DNA from: Taxillus chinensis
Taxonomy: Eukaryota; Streptophyta; Magnoliopsida; Santalales; Loranthaceae
Assembly: GCA_023512835.1 (NCBI GenBank)
Contig: CM042092.1
Span: 50,908,400 to 50,972,399, forward strand
Direction of reading: 5' to 3'
DNA: 64,000 bases
Shown: piece by piece, positions 54,641 to 64,000 of the stretch
How the letters are laid out: each line of letters opens with the position of its first letter
How positions within the stretch are numbered: the first letter of the stretch is position 1
Made by a program: the position numbers and the translations under genes
Notes under the pieces: generated by a model
Database searches by the model: none
Told to the model about the DNA's origin: nothing
Seen by the model: the letters and a program-made list of their open reading frames with translations, nothing else

Positions 54641-57539
54641 TTTGGTTGTTTTATTGTATTTGAGATTCTGTTGATTTAAACTGTGTATCCTGGTTATATT
54701 GATGGGAGCTTGTTCCCTAGTGGTTTGTAAAAGGGCTTGAAGCCTCTGAGCAATGTAATTGATGTATTGTGTTGTGTTGTGAATACTATATGTATGGGTA
54801 TTGTGGTGGTGTGCTTGGCATGGAAACAGGTATATGCCCCTTGGCATGTTGACTTGTGATACAGGGATAGGACAGCACCCGCGGTAGGTGTCCTGACCTT
54901 GGTGTTTACACCGAACCCTTGACCCTTCGGGTGCGGGCATAGGCAGTCATTATCCATTTCCAGGGGGAAGGAAATTTGGGGCGTGACACATTTGACCCGA
55001 TTGTTGACTTTTTAGAGTTTATTGGTTGACTTTGCATTTGAGCGATCATTTGAGTGTCGTAATATCTGCTTATTGTTGTGCTCGTCATTTCGAGCATTTT
55101 GACAGTAATTGGGCTCAATTTGGAATTCATGACTTCGGGAGGTCAATTATTGTTGGGAGGCCAATTATTGGCAACAGTATAAATAATTAAGAAACTGCCT
55201 TATTCCTTTAATTTGCTTGGTGCATGCGTGTTTGAGCAAGAGAGAGAGAGAGAGAGAGGGAAGGTGAAGAGCTTCATTTGGTGATTTTGGGGCGATTGGA
55301 GCTCGTAGATCGCAAATAATCTTCCCAGGTAAGTGTCCTTGAACCTCTTATCTCAATTCTGTCTTTGAATATGCATGAGTTTATCATGATTTATGAAATT
55401 GAGTATGAACCCTAGGTTTTGGGGAAAACCCAATTTTTGGGTTAGATCTAATGGTTTAGCATAAGATCTGTGGGTAAGAACTGATTTATATCAGTTTGGG
55501 TATGTAATTTTATACTCTATTTAGTAAAACGCGTGTTTGTGAGTGCCTGGGGGTTGCTGGGTTGATCCCAGACAAAAAAAAATAGGCCAAAAACAATGAT
55601 GAACAGTACCCTGGGCAAACTGGGGTCGAAGTTCGTAGTCGGCAGCTGCGGAGTCAGCAGCTATGGAGTTAGCAACTTCGTAGTCAGCAGCTGTGGAGTC
55701 AGCAGCTATGGGGTCAGCAGCTATGGAGTCAGCAGCTTCGTAGTCAGCAGCTGTGGAGTCAGCAACTTCGTAGTCAGCAGCTGTGGAGTCAGCAACTTCG
55801 TTAGTTCGGATCAGTTTGTCCAGATGAGTAGTCCGGATCAGCAGAAATGATCCGTAGCATCCATTCCGTAGCATCAATCCGTAGCATCCATTCCGCAGCA
55901 GTGATCCGCAGCAGTGCAACTGCACTGCACTGGACATTTACATTGTAAACCATTATGCCTATATACTTAAGTTACAATGTAAATAACAAAATACCCCCCA
56001 TTTGGATTCAAATAAAAATACTAGAAAAATAAATTCTCACTCCTTCAAAATGTGAAAATTGAGATTTAGTGTAAAATCTCGGAAAAATCCAGTTTTTCGT
56101 AGAGGTGAATTTTTGGAAAGTGGGGTTAGACGTCTTAAAAAAATCCCAAAAAATTAGATTATCTTAGTTATGATATGGAGACCCAATGCTGGAACTTTTT
56201 ATTGCAAGCAAATAGCTGCTATGGGTATCTCCTTCCTTAGTCAAGGAATGAGGATCGACTGGTGAAGACTGGCTACAGTTTTAAAGGGAGTGTTGTATAC
56301 CTTAAGACCATATTGGTGTTGGTATGTTGGTTTGAGGGATTGGGGCTTAGGCTCTATGACTTGTTGGGTTCTCACCGTGGACTACAGATGATGCTATGTG
56401 GTTGACGGGGCAGCCATATGCGCTGATGGCAGGCCTGTGTGGCACTGTGTCCGGGCATAGAGCGTTGTGGTAGGGCTGAGTGCCTTGAGCTGGGATCCTG
56501 TTGAGGATCATGGACAAGCTGTCCTGTGTGGGCAGGCTAGGTCCTGATGTTTGTTTGTAGGCTGAGTCATGATAATTGTGCACACTACATAGTGCACAAG
56601 TACACAGAGCATGTAGTATAGACTTGTATGTTTGCATGATGTGGAGTGTTGGGGTCACCTACTGAGCTTGTCGCTCACCCCTACTTGTTGTTTACCTTTT
56701 TCAGGTGTGACCCGAGACTAGTGGAGGACTTTCTTCCAAGAAGACGCCCACTACTCTGATGTATGATACAGTATTATGTTCTGTATTATTTTGTGTGATA
56801 TCCCGGACATGGGTCCGTGGATAGTTGTGTTTGCATACTATTTGTGATGTGATGTCTGTATGACTGTTTGACTTATTGTATGCATAATGATGTATGGGAA
56901 AGTACAGGATTACCCTTGATGAATGATTGTAGAGGGTTGCATATTTAAGACAGCACCCGCGGTGTAGTCTCTATTGGTGCTAGTCACCAACCCCTTGACC
57001 TTTCGGGTGCAGGCAAAGGGAAGTCATGTACCCAGTTCCGGGTTCCCTGGAATTCGGGCGCATGACAGTCTATGCTAAGGGAGAAGGCTTGGGCGTATTT
57101 GAGAGAGAGATGGCAGCAATTGTTTGTTTTTTTTATATCAGAGAGTTCTCTTTTTCTGGGCATAATCTGGGCGTTCTTTGGGTCTTCTCCCTTCTTTTTC
57201 GTAGATAGACGACTTGCTTTTAAAGGGGTTGGCTCAATCTGGCTGGACCATCATTATTATGCATTTATTACTCTATTATGAATGCCAGCATTTTTAATTG
57301 TAAGATTCTGACTTTTGTCTAGCGTAAAATGAGGTAGCCTATGATTATTTTTCATTTTTTTGTGAGCACATGCATCTGACAGGCGTTGAAAAGCATCTCT
57401 GACAATTGCCAGCTAATAAAAATGCATCCCGTGAATAATGTGGGAGAGCGACTACGGAGATAAAGCCAAACAGCGAAGGTCAGAGGTCAAAGGGTCAGAG
57501 TGTCGGCAGGGTCGAAGGTCAACGGTCAACGGGTCGAAG

Positions 57540-57725
57540 TGTCGGTAGGTCGAAGGTCAATCCTCAAAGACTCGAAGGCTTCCTTGGTCGAAGACAGGCT
57601 TCAAGGCTTCGAGGCTTCGAGTCTACGAGTCTTCGAGGCTTCGAGGCTTCGAGGCTTCGAGGCTTCGAGGCTTCGAGTCTATGAGTCTTCGAGGCTTCGA
57701 GTCTATGAGTCTACGAGTCTTCGAG
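57540..57725 (+). repeat. CTTCGAGG tandem array
   Basis: 9-bp units GCTTCGAGG and GTCTACGAGTCTTCGAG, partly perfect between 57600 and 57725, inside the Ogre-like 5' LTR. Similar words occur at 1-245 and 60634-61260. Confidence 0.85.
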
Positions 57726-58182
57726 TTTTTTTTTAACTTTTAATTACCTTTTTATCCTCACCCAAAATGCAAAAAATGGACGACCTTTTAGGGATTGTTT
57801 AGGAAGACCCGTATTGGCTTAAATAGATGTTTTGGAGAATTTCGCATAGTCACTTTTCCGGGCGGTTTGACCAGGGGCATTGACTGTCTTTTGACAAGTT
57901 TGACTTTTTCCAACGAAAGTTGTTTTGGCCATAACTTCTTCGTTTTTCGTCGGAATTGAGCACAGTCAAGTGCGTTATTCTCCAAATTTCCTCTTTTATC
58001 CCATGATATTGGTCTTAGGGTACTTCAGGAACTTATAGCAAAGGTTATCCATTTTGGTCTTCCCCATTTGTGTAAGTGTATCCATTTATGAACCTGTTTA
58101 ACAAGGTATATGGCATGGGCAGAATGGTATATAGAAAAACATGGGGTTAGTATGTCCAACCCGGACAAAATGGGGTCCAACA

Positions 58183-58385
58183 ATGCCTTCTCTAGAGAAT
58201 AGCATATGCTTGTCTTATATAAGTCAGCAGTTGCATGAAACCCTTCTGCTAGTGTTAGATAGGTTACAACGTCTGATCTCCACCATTGAAACTCACCACT
58301 CTAGCCTTGGATAACATTCACGTATTGATTCGGATACTCAACGTGTTTAGATGTATTGGCCGAATAATAACTAATTAAAACGGCG
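58183..58385. other. Unassigned flank
   Basis: 203 bp with no recognisable feature. The last five bases, CGGCG, form the TSD of the next LTR. Confidence 0.4.
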
Positions 58386-59936
58386 TGTTACGCCCCCAAA
58401 TTCTGAAACCCACATAACCAGGAACGCGACTTCCCCACGCACCCCCTTAAGAGTCGTGGGGTTGATGACTGATCCAAACCTGTACAATACTACAACGGGG
58501 GTAGAATTGTACGAATAATGAGCATAACAGTGCAATCAATCCACATAAATGTCCAGTACACCAAATAACTCACAAATAGTCCCACCAATTTGCTCCATAC
58601 AATTGTCATAGACCCATGTCCGAAAAATAAATTAATAAAATAAATAACAAGGTCTACGGAGTATCCTACATAAAGATGTCTTGTCTGCTCTGCTATGGCT
58701 CCAACAGCTATTCCCTACAACCTGTAGAAAATATAAATAAAGTAGGGTGAGCACGTGTGCCCAGTAGGTGATCCCCATCTCCACCACTTTAACACATAAG
58801 ATCCTAAGTCTATATGAACAGTGTATACTTGTGCCAATGTAGTGTCATGTTCTATCATAATCAATCATATTAAATCATAAAATAAGACAGCACATCACAA
58901 TACAGTCATAATGGTTCACACCGGTAATTCATCCATCCACGGGAATCCCACCACTATCTCCATGCTTCCCAGTCACCTCTTGATAGCCATATGTGGGACC
59001 TGCGGTGTCCCTAACGACAACCGGCCACATATGGGACCAGAGTTACCTGCCATATAGGGGACCTGCGGCCCCTTTCCAGCCCTATGTGGGACCCATGAGT
59101 AACCCAACCAAATCCCAATAGTCAAGATTCAATACCATTTCCTTACTACCAATCCAACACTAACCACATATTTATATATATACACATATACATACATATT
59201 AAAATCCTCATCAAACATCCAACACTTTAAACATCAATTAAATGGTATTAATCTAGAGGTAACATTTAAATGCCAAATTACCAATATTGAACTACAAACA
59301 ATATTTATAATAAGCCCAAACAATGTTTATATAATTAAACCCAACAAAATCTATATTATTAAATTAATAATATCGAAACTCTAACGATATTAACATATAT
59401 ATATATATATATACACATTTTATATATTAAACTAACATATTTATTCATTTATTAATTTATTTTTCACACACACACATATATATATATATAAAAACCAGCT
59501 CGCTAGGGTTGGTGGGCATGGGGGCGACAGCATCAGATGCGCTGCCCCCTTCTTTTACACACCAGTGCGCAGACGCGCTGGTTATACGGCAGCAGCGCGG
59601 ATGCTTCCGTCCGCTCCCTCTCTTCTGTGCAGAACGCACGTGGCCCACCGGACTCATGAGGCGCGCGAGGCCAATTCCACGGGGATGGCGTTAAAGCCGC
59701 CGCCCCCTCCCTTCCAGCACCTCTGCGTGGGGCGTGCGAGGACTCGTCAGCACGGCCACGATGCCATGAACCAACGCCCTTGATGCCTCCTTTCTAGCAT
59801 CACGGCCACAACGCCACCTGAAGCCGACCCCCTTTAACGCCTCCCTTCCAACGGCACGTCTACGGCGCCCTTGAAGCCGATGCAACCAGGAACAAGATAC
59901 CAGATTCGTCGAGTATATCAAAATAATTATACATAA

Positions 59937-59989
<53 letters not shown>

Positions 59990-60628
59990 TATTTAGACCT
60001 ATGAAGATTTAACACATACCAATTCTAACAATCTGTGTTCATGCAACAGGATAATAAATAATCGAGAATCACCTACCTGGATCGAAGGATCAAATGATAG
60101 ACTGAACCCGAGAGCTTCAACCTACTGCTCTCTCCTTTTCAAGCTTTGCACACACCCAACTGACCTAGGGTTTTTAACCCATGCTCCCCTTAAATACTAA
60201 TCAATATATCTTATTTGATTTAATAATAATAATAATAATAATGACAATAATAATAATAGTAATAATAACTTATTATAATAGTTAACCCAAAGTAAAGTAA
60301 TTATAAGTAATTATATTCATAATAATAATAATAAAGTCTAATATTAAAATACTTACATTAATAATAATCCCATAATAATAATAAGCTCAACAATTGCATT
60401 AATAATAATGGTTATAACATTAATCATTATAATACCTCCAATACTTAAATAATTAAAGTAATTCTATTAATAATCATAATAATATTTAGTAATAAAATCA
60501 AATATTGAAATCACCATATTAATAATAAAATGACCCAAAATGCTAATGCTAAGGCCACACTGTCGAAGAAATATTCCAAACTCTATTCGGACGTAGCTTC
60601 CAACCTCACTTAGGTACGGGTCTTTACA
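58386..60628 (-). mobile_element. Solo LTR, minus orientation (family F), TSD CGGCG
   Basis: 2243 bp. On the minus strand TGTAAAGACCCGTACC...GGGGGCGTAACA. CGGCG flanks it at 58381-58385 and 60629-60633. Ends resemble families B and E. It contains a GC-rich block (about 59500-59890) between TA runs (about 59470-59490 and 59941-59986) and a (TAA)n stretch (about 60220-60265). No internal region. Confidence 0.9.
59941..59986 (+). repeat. (TA)n microsatellite
   Basis: About 22 TA units in the family F LTR. Confidence 0.95.
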
Positions 60629-60633
60629 CGGCG

Positions 60634-61330
60634 ACCTTCGCTGCATTTTAATCCTTCGATTAGCCACAGCCTCAAAGATGGTTGAGTCGTAGCCTCACTA
60701 AGTCTCCATGTAGTGCATGTGCTACGATCTTCGAGTCTGTTCCTTCAACTTTTCGAGTTAGAGCCTTCGAGAGTCAGACCCATTCTAGCACCAAAAGCTC
60801 GAAGTCTTAGAATTTAGGCAGAATCATTGATCCACTGACTTCTCACTCTACGGGTCTTCAAATCTCCAGTGTAGAGCCAGTGACAACCGCATTCCTCCTT
60901 GACTAATCATCTATTAACATCAAAGGTTCTTTGTTCTTGGCAACGGGTCTTCCAATCTTCGACCCAGCTAGCTTCGACCCTGCAGGCTTCGACTCTACAA
61001 CTCTGCCACTCTACACTCGATGGGTCTTCGAGTCTGCAAGTCTTCGAGTCTCCGAGATGCTGCTCTCCACCTGACTATAGCATGAATTTTCGAATCTTCG
61101 ACCCTGTGGATCTACGAGTCTGAGACCATGTGTACCTCGAGTCAGTGGTGCTTTGAGTCTGTCGAGTCTGATGGCCTGATGATCGTCTTTGATCTTCGAC
61201 CTTGTGGGGTCTTCGAATCTCCGTATCTTCGACCCTAATCTTCGAATCTATAAGTACATGGTTAGACTCCCTCTACGAGCTCACTCTAGGAGATCACTCT
61301 ACGAAGTTATCCAACCCAGTACAAATCTTT
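60634..61330. repeat. Degenerate CTTCGA/CTACGAG repeat region
   Basis: Irregular units such as TCTTCGAGTCT, CTTCGACCCTG and TCTACGAGTCTG, like those at 1-245. Probably part of an old LTR array. No coding sequence. Confidence 0.6.
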
Positions 61331-61667
61331 GACTCTGTACCTACCCACTTCTGCATACTGTTGACAACAATGACAACCAAACGGACTATGGGAGTAACAA
61401 TTACTGTAAACGTGATTCTGCACTTGACACTAAGACACCACCCAAGCGATAACCACATCTATAACAATCTCTCATATAAACAACTTGCACTTTATTAGAG
61501 AAAGTTAAAATTAAAGAAAATTATTTTAAGTTTAGAAATTCACCCCCTCTCTATATACGTTCAAATATCTACAATAACCTTGTTTTGATCTGGGGAATAT
61601 CAATAAATTTATAAGTAATTTAAAAAACAATGAGTCTTGTAATTGTTTTTGAAAATTGTTTCTAATT
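61331..61667. other. Unassigned AT-rich sequence
   Basis: Nothing recognisable. One weak open frame ends here and is not supported by any motif. Confidence 0.35.
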
Positions 61668-61818
61668 TTAGACCCGCTTTTAAACTGGCCAGAAATCTCT
61701 GGCTCAACCCAGCTTGCCTATGGGTCGGCTTGGCCTGTAGGCTGGGCTCTCAATAATAATAACAATATTATTATTATTATATATACTAATTATGTAAATA
61801 TTTTCAACAAGTATCTTG

Positions 61819-61870
61819 TAGCGTAATGGTTGGACAATGCTTATATTTAGAGGTCTGGGGTTCAAGTTAC
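61819..61870 (+). ncRNA. Possible tRNA-derived SINE head (pol III A and B boxes)
   Basis: TAGCGTAATGG at 61819-61829 fits the A-box consensus TRGCNNARYGG. GGTTCAAGTT at 61859-61868 fits most of the B box GGTTCRANNCC but lacks its final CC. Spacing is about 30 bp, as in tRNA-derived SINEs. No clear tail or TSD could be fixed, so this may be chance or a decayed copy. Confidence 0.4.
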
Positions 61871-62099
61871 ATTAATAGTATTTTGCCCAAAGGTTTTGCA
61901 TTTAACAGCATTTGACTGGATTGAGAGAGTTGTTGGGTGCGGGCTGGGTCTGATCGGATTGGGGGAGGCATATGAGCTGGGCTGGGTAGTGGGATTGGTG
62001 CGGATGAGGCTGGGTTTGGAAAAACACTGAGCCAGGCCTGTATAAGGCTATGGCCCGTGAGTTGGCTCATATTCGTGCAAGCCAAGCCCATTTAAAATG

Positions 62100-62223
62100 T
62101 GGCCCGTGAGCTCAAAACCGTATAGGTCCGTTATAAAGCATGATAAAAAATTACAGTCTAGCTTGCCCCATATTACGGGCCATCTTGTGCAACCCGTGGG
62201 CCTCTAGCCCGTTTAACACTCCT
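62100..62223 (-). mobile_element. Possible end of a hAT-like nonautonomous transposon
   Basis: On the minus strand it begins TAGGAGTGTTAAACGGGCTAG and continues with GGCCCACGGGTTG and ATGGCCCGTAATATGGGG. Plant hAT ends often read as a short AGGGGTGTAAACGGGCC-like terminus followed by GGCCC-rich text. A clear opposite terminus and 8-bp TSD were not found. Confidence 0.3.
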
Positions 62224-62665
62224 AATTTTACCTGTAGGTTAACAATATCATATAAGAATTATTAAATAGTAGTACATTATAGAATACTTAATGTTCATAC
62301 ACGTCTAATAATTTTTTATGAGATGATTAGGGTATAAAGTCAAAGTATATAAAAAACACAATGATGAGGTGATATACACTTTACAAGCTAAAGCTTAGTC
62401 TACTTTGTAGGAGAGCTCAACATGGCCAGTCCCAAGGCTAAACAAGTAAGAATAAGCCTTAAGCTCCCAAATATTTGATTAAAATTAGGGTCCACATGCT
62501 CTATATCATTAATTGATTTGACCTAGTTGACATAACATCCCACTCCTTTAATGCAGTACGCCCTAATACACCTCCAGATTCTCCACATCCTAATATTAAT
62601 GCATCTCCATTCTCCACCTTCCTACCTGGCTGCCCTTCTGTGTTCCGCCGTCCTATGGCCCATCC

Positions 62666-62839
62666 TGTTGGAAAGTTGTCCCACATTAAAAAAATTGGGA
62701 AAGGCCAAGGGGGTTAATAAGGTAGAGCAGGCCTGAAAATGTCACAATGCATTTTAAAGCTGTACAGGCCAATGTGGCAAGCCCAAAGCAGACAATATTG
62801 TGACACATAGGTGATACTGTGCCTTTGTCCAATCTAACA
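62666..62839 (+). repeat. TRIM 5' LTR
   Basis: Aligned with 63096-63274 through AAAGGCCAAGGGGGTTAATA, CCTGAAAATGTCA and ATTTTAAAGC. The two LTRs differ at many positions, so the insertion is not recent. Confidence 0.9.
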
Positions 62840-63095
62840 AGTACTATTAGAGCCTAATATTGTCCTGTGGTTATCCCCGTTAAGTGTTTCGTGATATCGA
62901 AAGTTTTCTCGGCATGATGTGATTGAGTAGTGTGTCCCGTTGGTGCGGCGTTATCCGGGTTATGATGTCACCTTAATATCGAACCGGTTTGATCTTTCCA
63001 CAAGGCGTGGATTAAGGGGAGTTACAAGAAATCCTCAGTTTCATATGTGTGTCTCCAACCTATTATGTCGTTCGATGTGTGACAAAGGAGGAGAT

Positions 63096-63274
63096 TGTTG
63101 AAAAGTTGTATGACCGACATTGAAAGAATTGGGGAAGGCCAAGGGAGTTAATAAGGTAGAGTAGACCTGAAAATGTCATAATGTATTTTAAAGCCGTGCG
63201 GGCTAATATGGCGAGCTCAAAACGGATAATTTTGAGACAAGCGGACGGGCCTATACCTTGGCCCGATCCAAACA
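63096..63274 (+). repeat. TRIM 3' LTR
   Basis: Starts after the polypurine tract and ends CCAAACA at 63274, followed by the TSD copy CATCC. Confidence 0.9.
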
Positions 63275-63279
63275 CATCC

Positions 63280-64000
63280 CCTTGGCCATTGCCCCGCTGC
63301 TCTGGATGTCCGGCGACGTCGATTTGTCATCTGTGGCATAAGTGCTCCTAATTTAATAATCACTTTAGACCCTCTACATTTCAAACTAACTCAGGAGCTA
63401 AATTATTGAAGACCGTGACTTAATCAAAATTATATATATAGAGGGCTGATAAATAGAAAAGGAGAGCAGCCCTCTTAAAGACAGCAGTTGCTTTTCTAAT
63501 CCTTAGATATCATTTAATCAGATCTAAGGGCTATAATTAAGTATATGATTTTTTAAAATACCCCTACTAAAAAAACTTTGGAACAAAACAATTCCATAAT
63601 TAATGCTGACACAATTTTTTTACAGCTTTCAAATACTCCTAATAAATGGGTTATAATTAAATATTAAATATACATGTGTATTTCAGTCTAATTTTGTGTT
63701 ATTAAATATCAAAGTAGAGTAATATTTCTATAGGAAGAATGTTTATGTTGTTTGCCAAACCAAAAAGGAATTTGTGTTACATTTAAAAAAATTATTATTT
63801 ACAGTCTTATTGGTAGGATTTTAAAAAAACAATTGCAAGGAAAAAATCAAGGGAGTGACTTTAAAGTTTAAACCACTGTGCTAAAAGCATGAAAAGAAAT
63901 AAAAAATTGAATTGTAGGAGAAAAAAGTAATCAATCCAAAAAATCTATTATAACTTAAAAATAAAAATACAGTAATATTTAAAAGCATTTAAAAAATATT
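63280..64000. other. AT-rich flank
   Basis: After about 80 GC-richer bases (to about 63345) the sequence is AT-rich and noncoding. A short hairpin, GAGGGCTG...CAGCCCTC (63441-63474), is the only structure noted. No gene was recognised. Confidence 0.4.

Larger units (their letters stand above)
52700..54988 (+). mobile_element. Solo LTR, TGTAAGGACCCG type (family E), TSD CATTT
   Basis: 2289 bp, TGTAAGGACCCG...GGGGCGTGACA, with CATTT at 52695-52699 and 54989-54993. Both ends resemble family B LTR ends, but the middle does not. It contains (GA)n followed by a G run (about 53067-53110), GCACGTGAGAATG words (53690-53930) and a (TA)n(CA)n run (about 54596-54640). No coding sequence. Confidence 0.9.
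52567..57067 (+). mobile_element. Solo LTR of family B (short form) with a nested LTR, TSD GTCAA/GTCTA
   Basis: TGTAAAGACTTG at 52567 to GGGCGCATGACA at 57067. The LTR pieces are 52567-52699 and 54994-57067, about 2.2 kb. Flanks GTCAA (52562-52566) and GTCTA (57068-57072) differ at one base. It has the family B order: CAATTATTG repeats and TATAAAT (about 55175), GAGTCAGCAGC minisatellite (about 55620-55810), CCCGAGACTAGTGGAGGAC. No internal region. Confidence 0.86.
13464..58182 (-). mobile_element. Ogre-like (Ty3/gypsy Tat lineage) element greatly expanded by nested insertions
   Basis: Minus orientation: 5' LTR 58182-51276, tRNA-Arg-type primer site 51273-51256, ORF1 50566-49127, gag-protease-G-patch region 48840 to about 45430, then a copia fragment, then the 3' LTR 43026-13464. 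An extra ORF before gag plus this primer site are hallmarks described for Ogre elements. RT, RNase H and integrase are missing. No convincing TSD was found (flanks CTTCC at 13459-13463, ATGCC at 58183-58187), so treating the two LTRs as one element is an inference from their order, orientation and similarity. Confidence 0.68.
51276..58182 (-). repeat. Ogre-like 5' LTR, split by a nested solo LTR
   Basis: Pieces 51276-52566 and 57068-58182, about 2.4 kb. On the minus strand it starts TGTTGGACCCCATTTTGTCC at 58182 and ends AGTGATGATA next to the primer site (CA mutated to TA; the 3' LTR keeps TGATGACA at 13464). T/A-rich runs at 51680-51800 and 51920-51990; a CTTCGAGG array at 57540-57725. Confidence 0.82.
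62666..63274 (+). mobile_element. TRIM (miniature LTR retrotransposon), TSD CATCC
   Basis: 609 bp. 5' LTR 62666-62839 (174 bp, TGTTGGAAAGTT...CTAACA), internal 62840-63095 (256 bp), 3' LTR 63096-63274 (179 bp, TGTTGAAAAGTT...CAAACA). CATCC flanks it at 62661-62665 and 63275-63279. A degenerate iMet primer site (TACTATTAGAGCC) starts 2 nt after the 5' LTR, and a polypurine tract (AAAGGAGGAGAT) ends the internal part. No coding capacity, so mobility would need proteins from another element. Confidence 0.92.

Noticed and set aside
13456..58187. ATGCT/ATGCC as TSD of the Ogre-like element
   Set aside because: ATGCT (13456-13460) is 3 bp away from the LTR end and differs at one base from ATGCC (58183-58187); too weak to claim.
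62666..63274. Cassandra-type TRIM with 5S rRNA promoter
   Set aside because: The LTRs show no 5S-like internal control region and start TGTTGGAAAG, unlike the TGTAA starts expected for Cassandra.

Overview
This window looks like plant nuclear DNA, probably eudicot heterochromatin or gene-poor intergenic sequence. I found no intact host gene, rRNA, tRNA or CRISPR array. Nearly everything is LTR retrotransposon sequence inserted into older LTR retrotransposon sequence. The plant assignment rests on Ty3/gypsy chromovirus-type gag-pol with long LTRs, an Ogre/Tat-type element with its extra upstream ORF and a tRNA-Arg-type primer site, a Ty1/copia fragment and a TRIM. All coding regions are broken by stops, frameshifts or deletions.

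Nesting is resolved by 5-bp target-site duplications (TSDs) read directly from the sequence: composite A 590-12001 (TCTGT); solo LTR 14442-15961 (ACGGA); solo LTR 16303-17600 (CCAGC); solo LTR 18024-41250 (GACCT); inside that, solo LTR 19124-20831 (ACGAG) and composite B 20916-41100 (TATGT); inside composite B, solo LTR 38040-40762 (GGACG); solo LTR 41318-42688 (ACCAT); solo LTR 52567-57067 (GTCAA/GTCTA) holding solo LTR 52700-54988 (CATTT); solo LTR 58386-60628 (CGGCG); TRIM 62666-63274 (CATCC).

Region by region. 1-13258: a Ty3/gypsy chromovirus-like element (family A) with three LTRs and one broken gag-pol sits inside an older, diverged LTR of the same lineage. 13464-58182: an Ogre-like element on the minus strand. 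Its 5' LTR (58182 to 51276), tRNA-Arg-type primer site, ORF1, gag and protease/G-patch region (51273 to about 45430) survive. Its RT, RNase H and integrase are gone, replaced by a truncated Ty1/copia pol fragment (about 45236 to 43027). Its 3' LTR (43026 to 13464) has been stretched from about 2.1 kb to about 29.6 kb by insertions. The largest is composite B, a tandem dimer of a second chromovirus family with layout LTR-internal-LTR-internal-LTR. 58183-64000: a solo LTR, a degenerate CTTCGA-rich repeat, a possible SINE head, a possible hAT-like remnant and a well-preserved TRIM.

Nothing here forms a host pathway. The points of most interest are about retroelement mechanism: two three-LTR composites each bounded by a single TSD; a solo LTR whose TSD shows that its 5' end lies 279 bp upstream of the boundary used by its relatives, consistent with alternative polypurine-tract use; an integrase deletion shared by both dimer copies; and a paired palindromic promoter motif just upstream of LTR TATA boxes.
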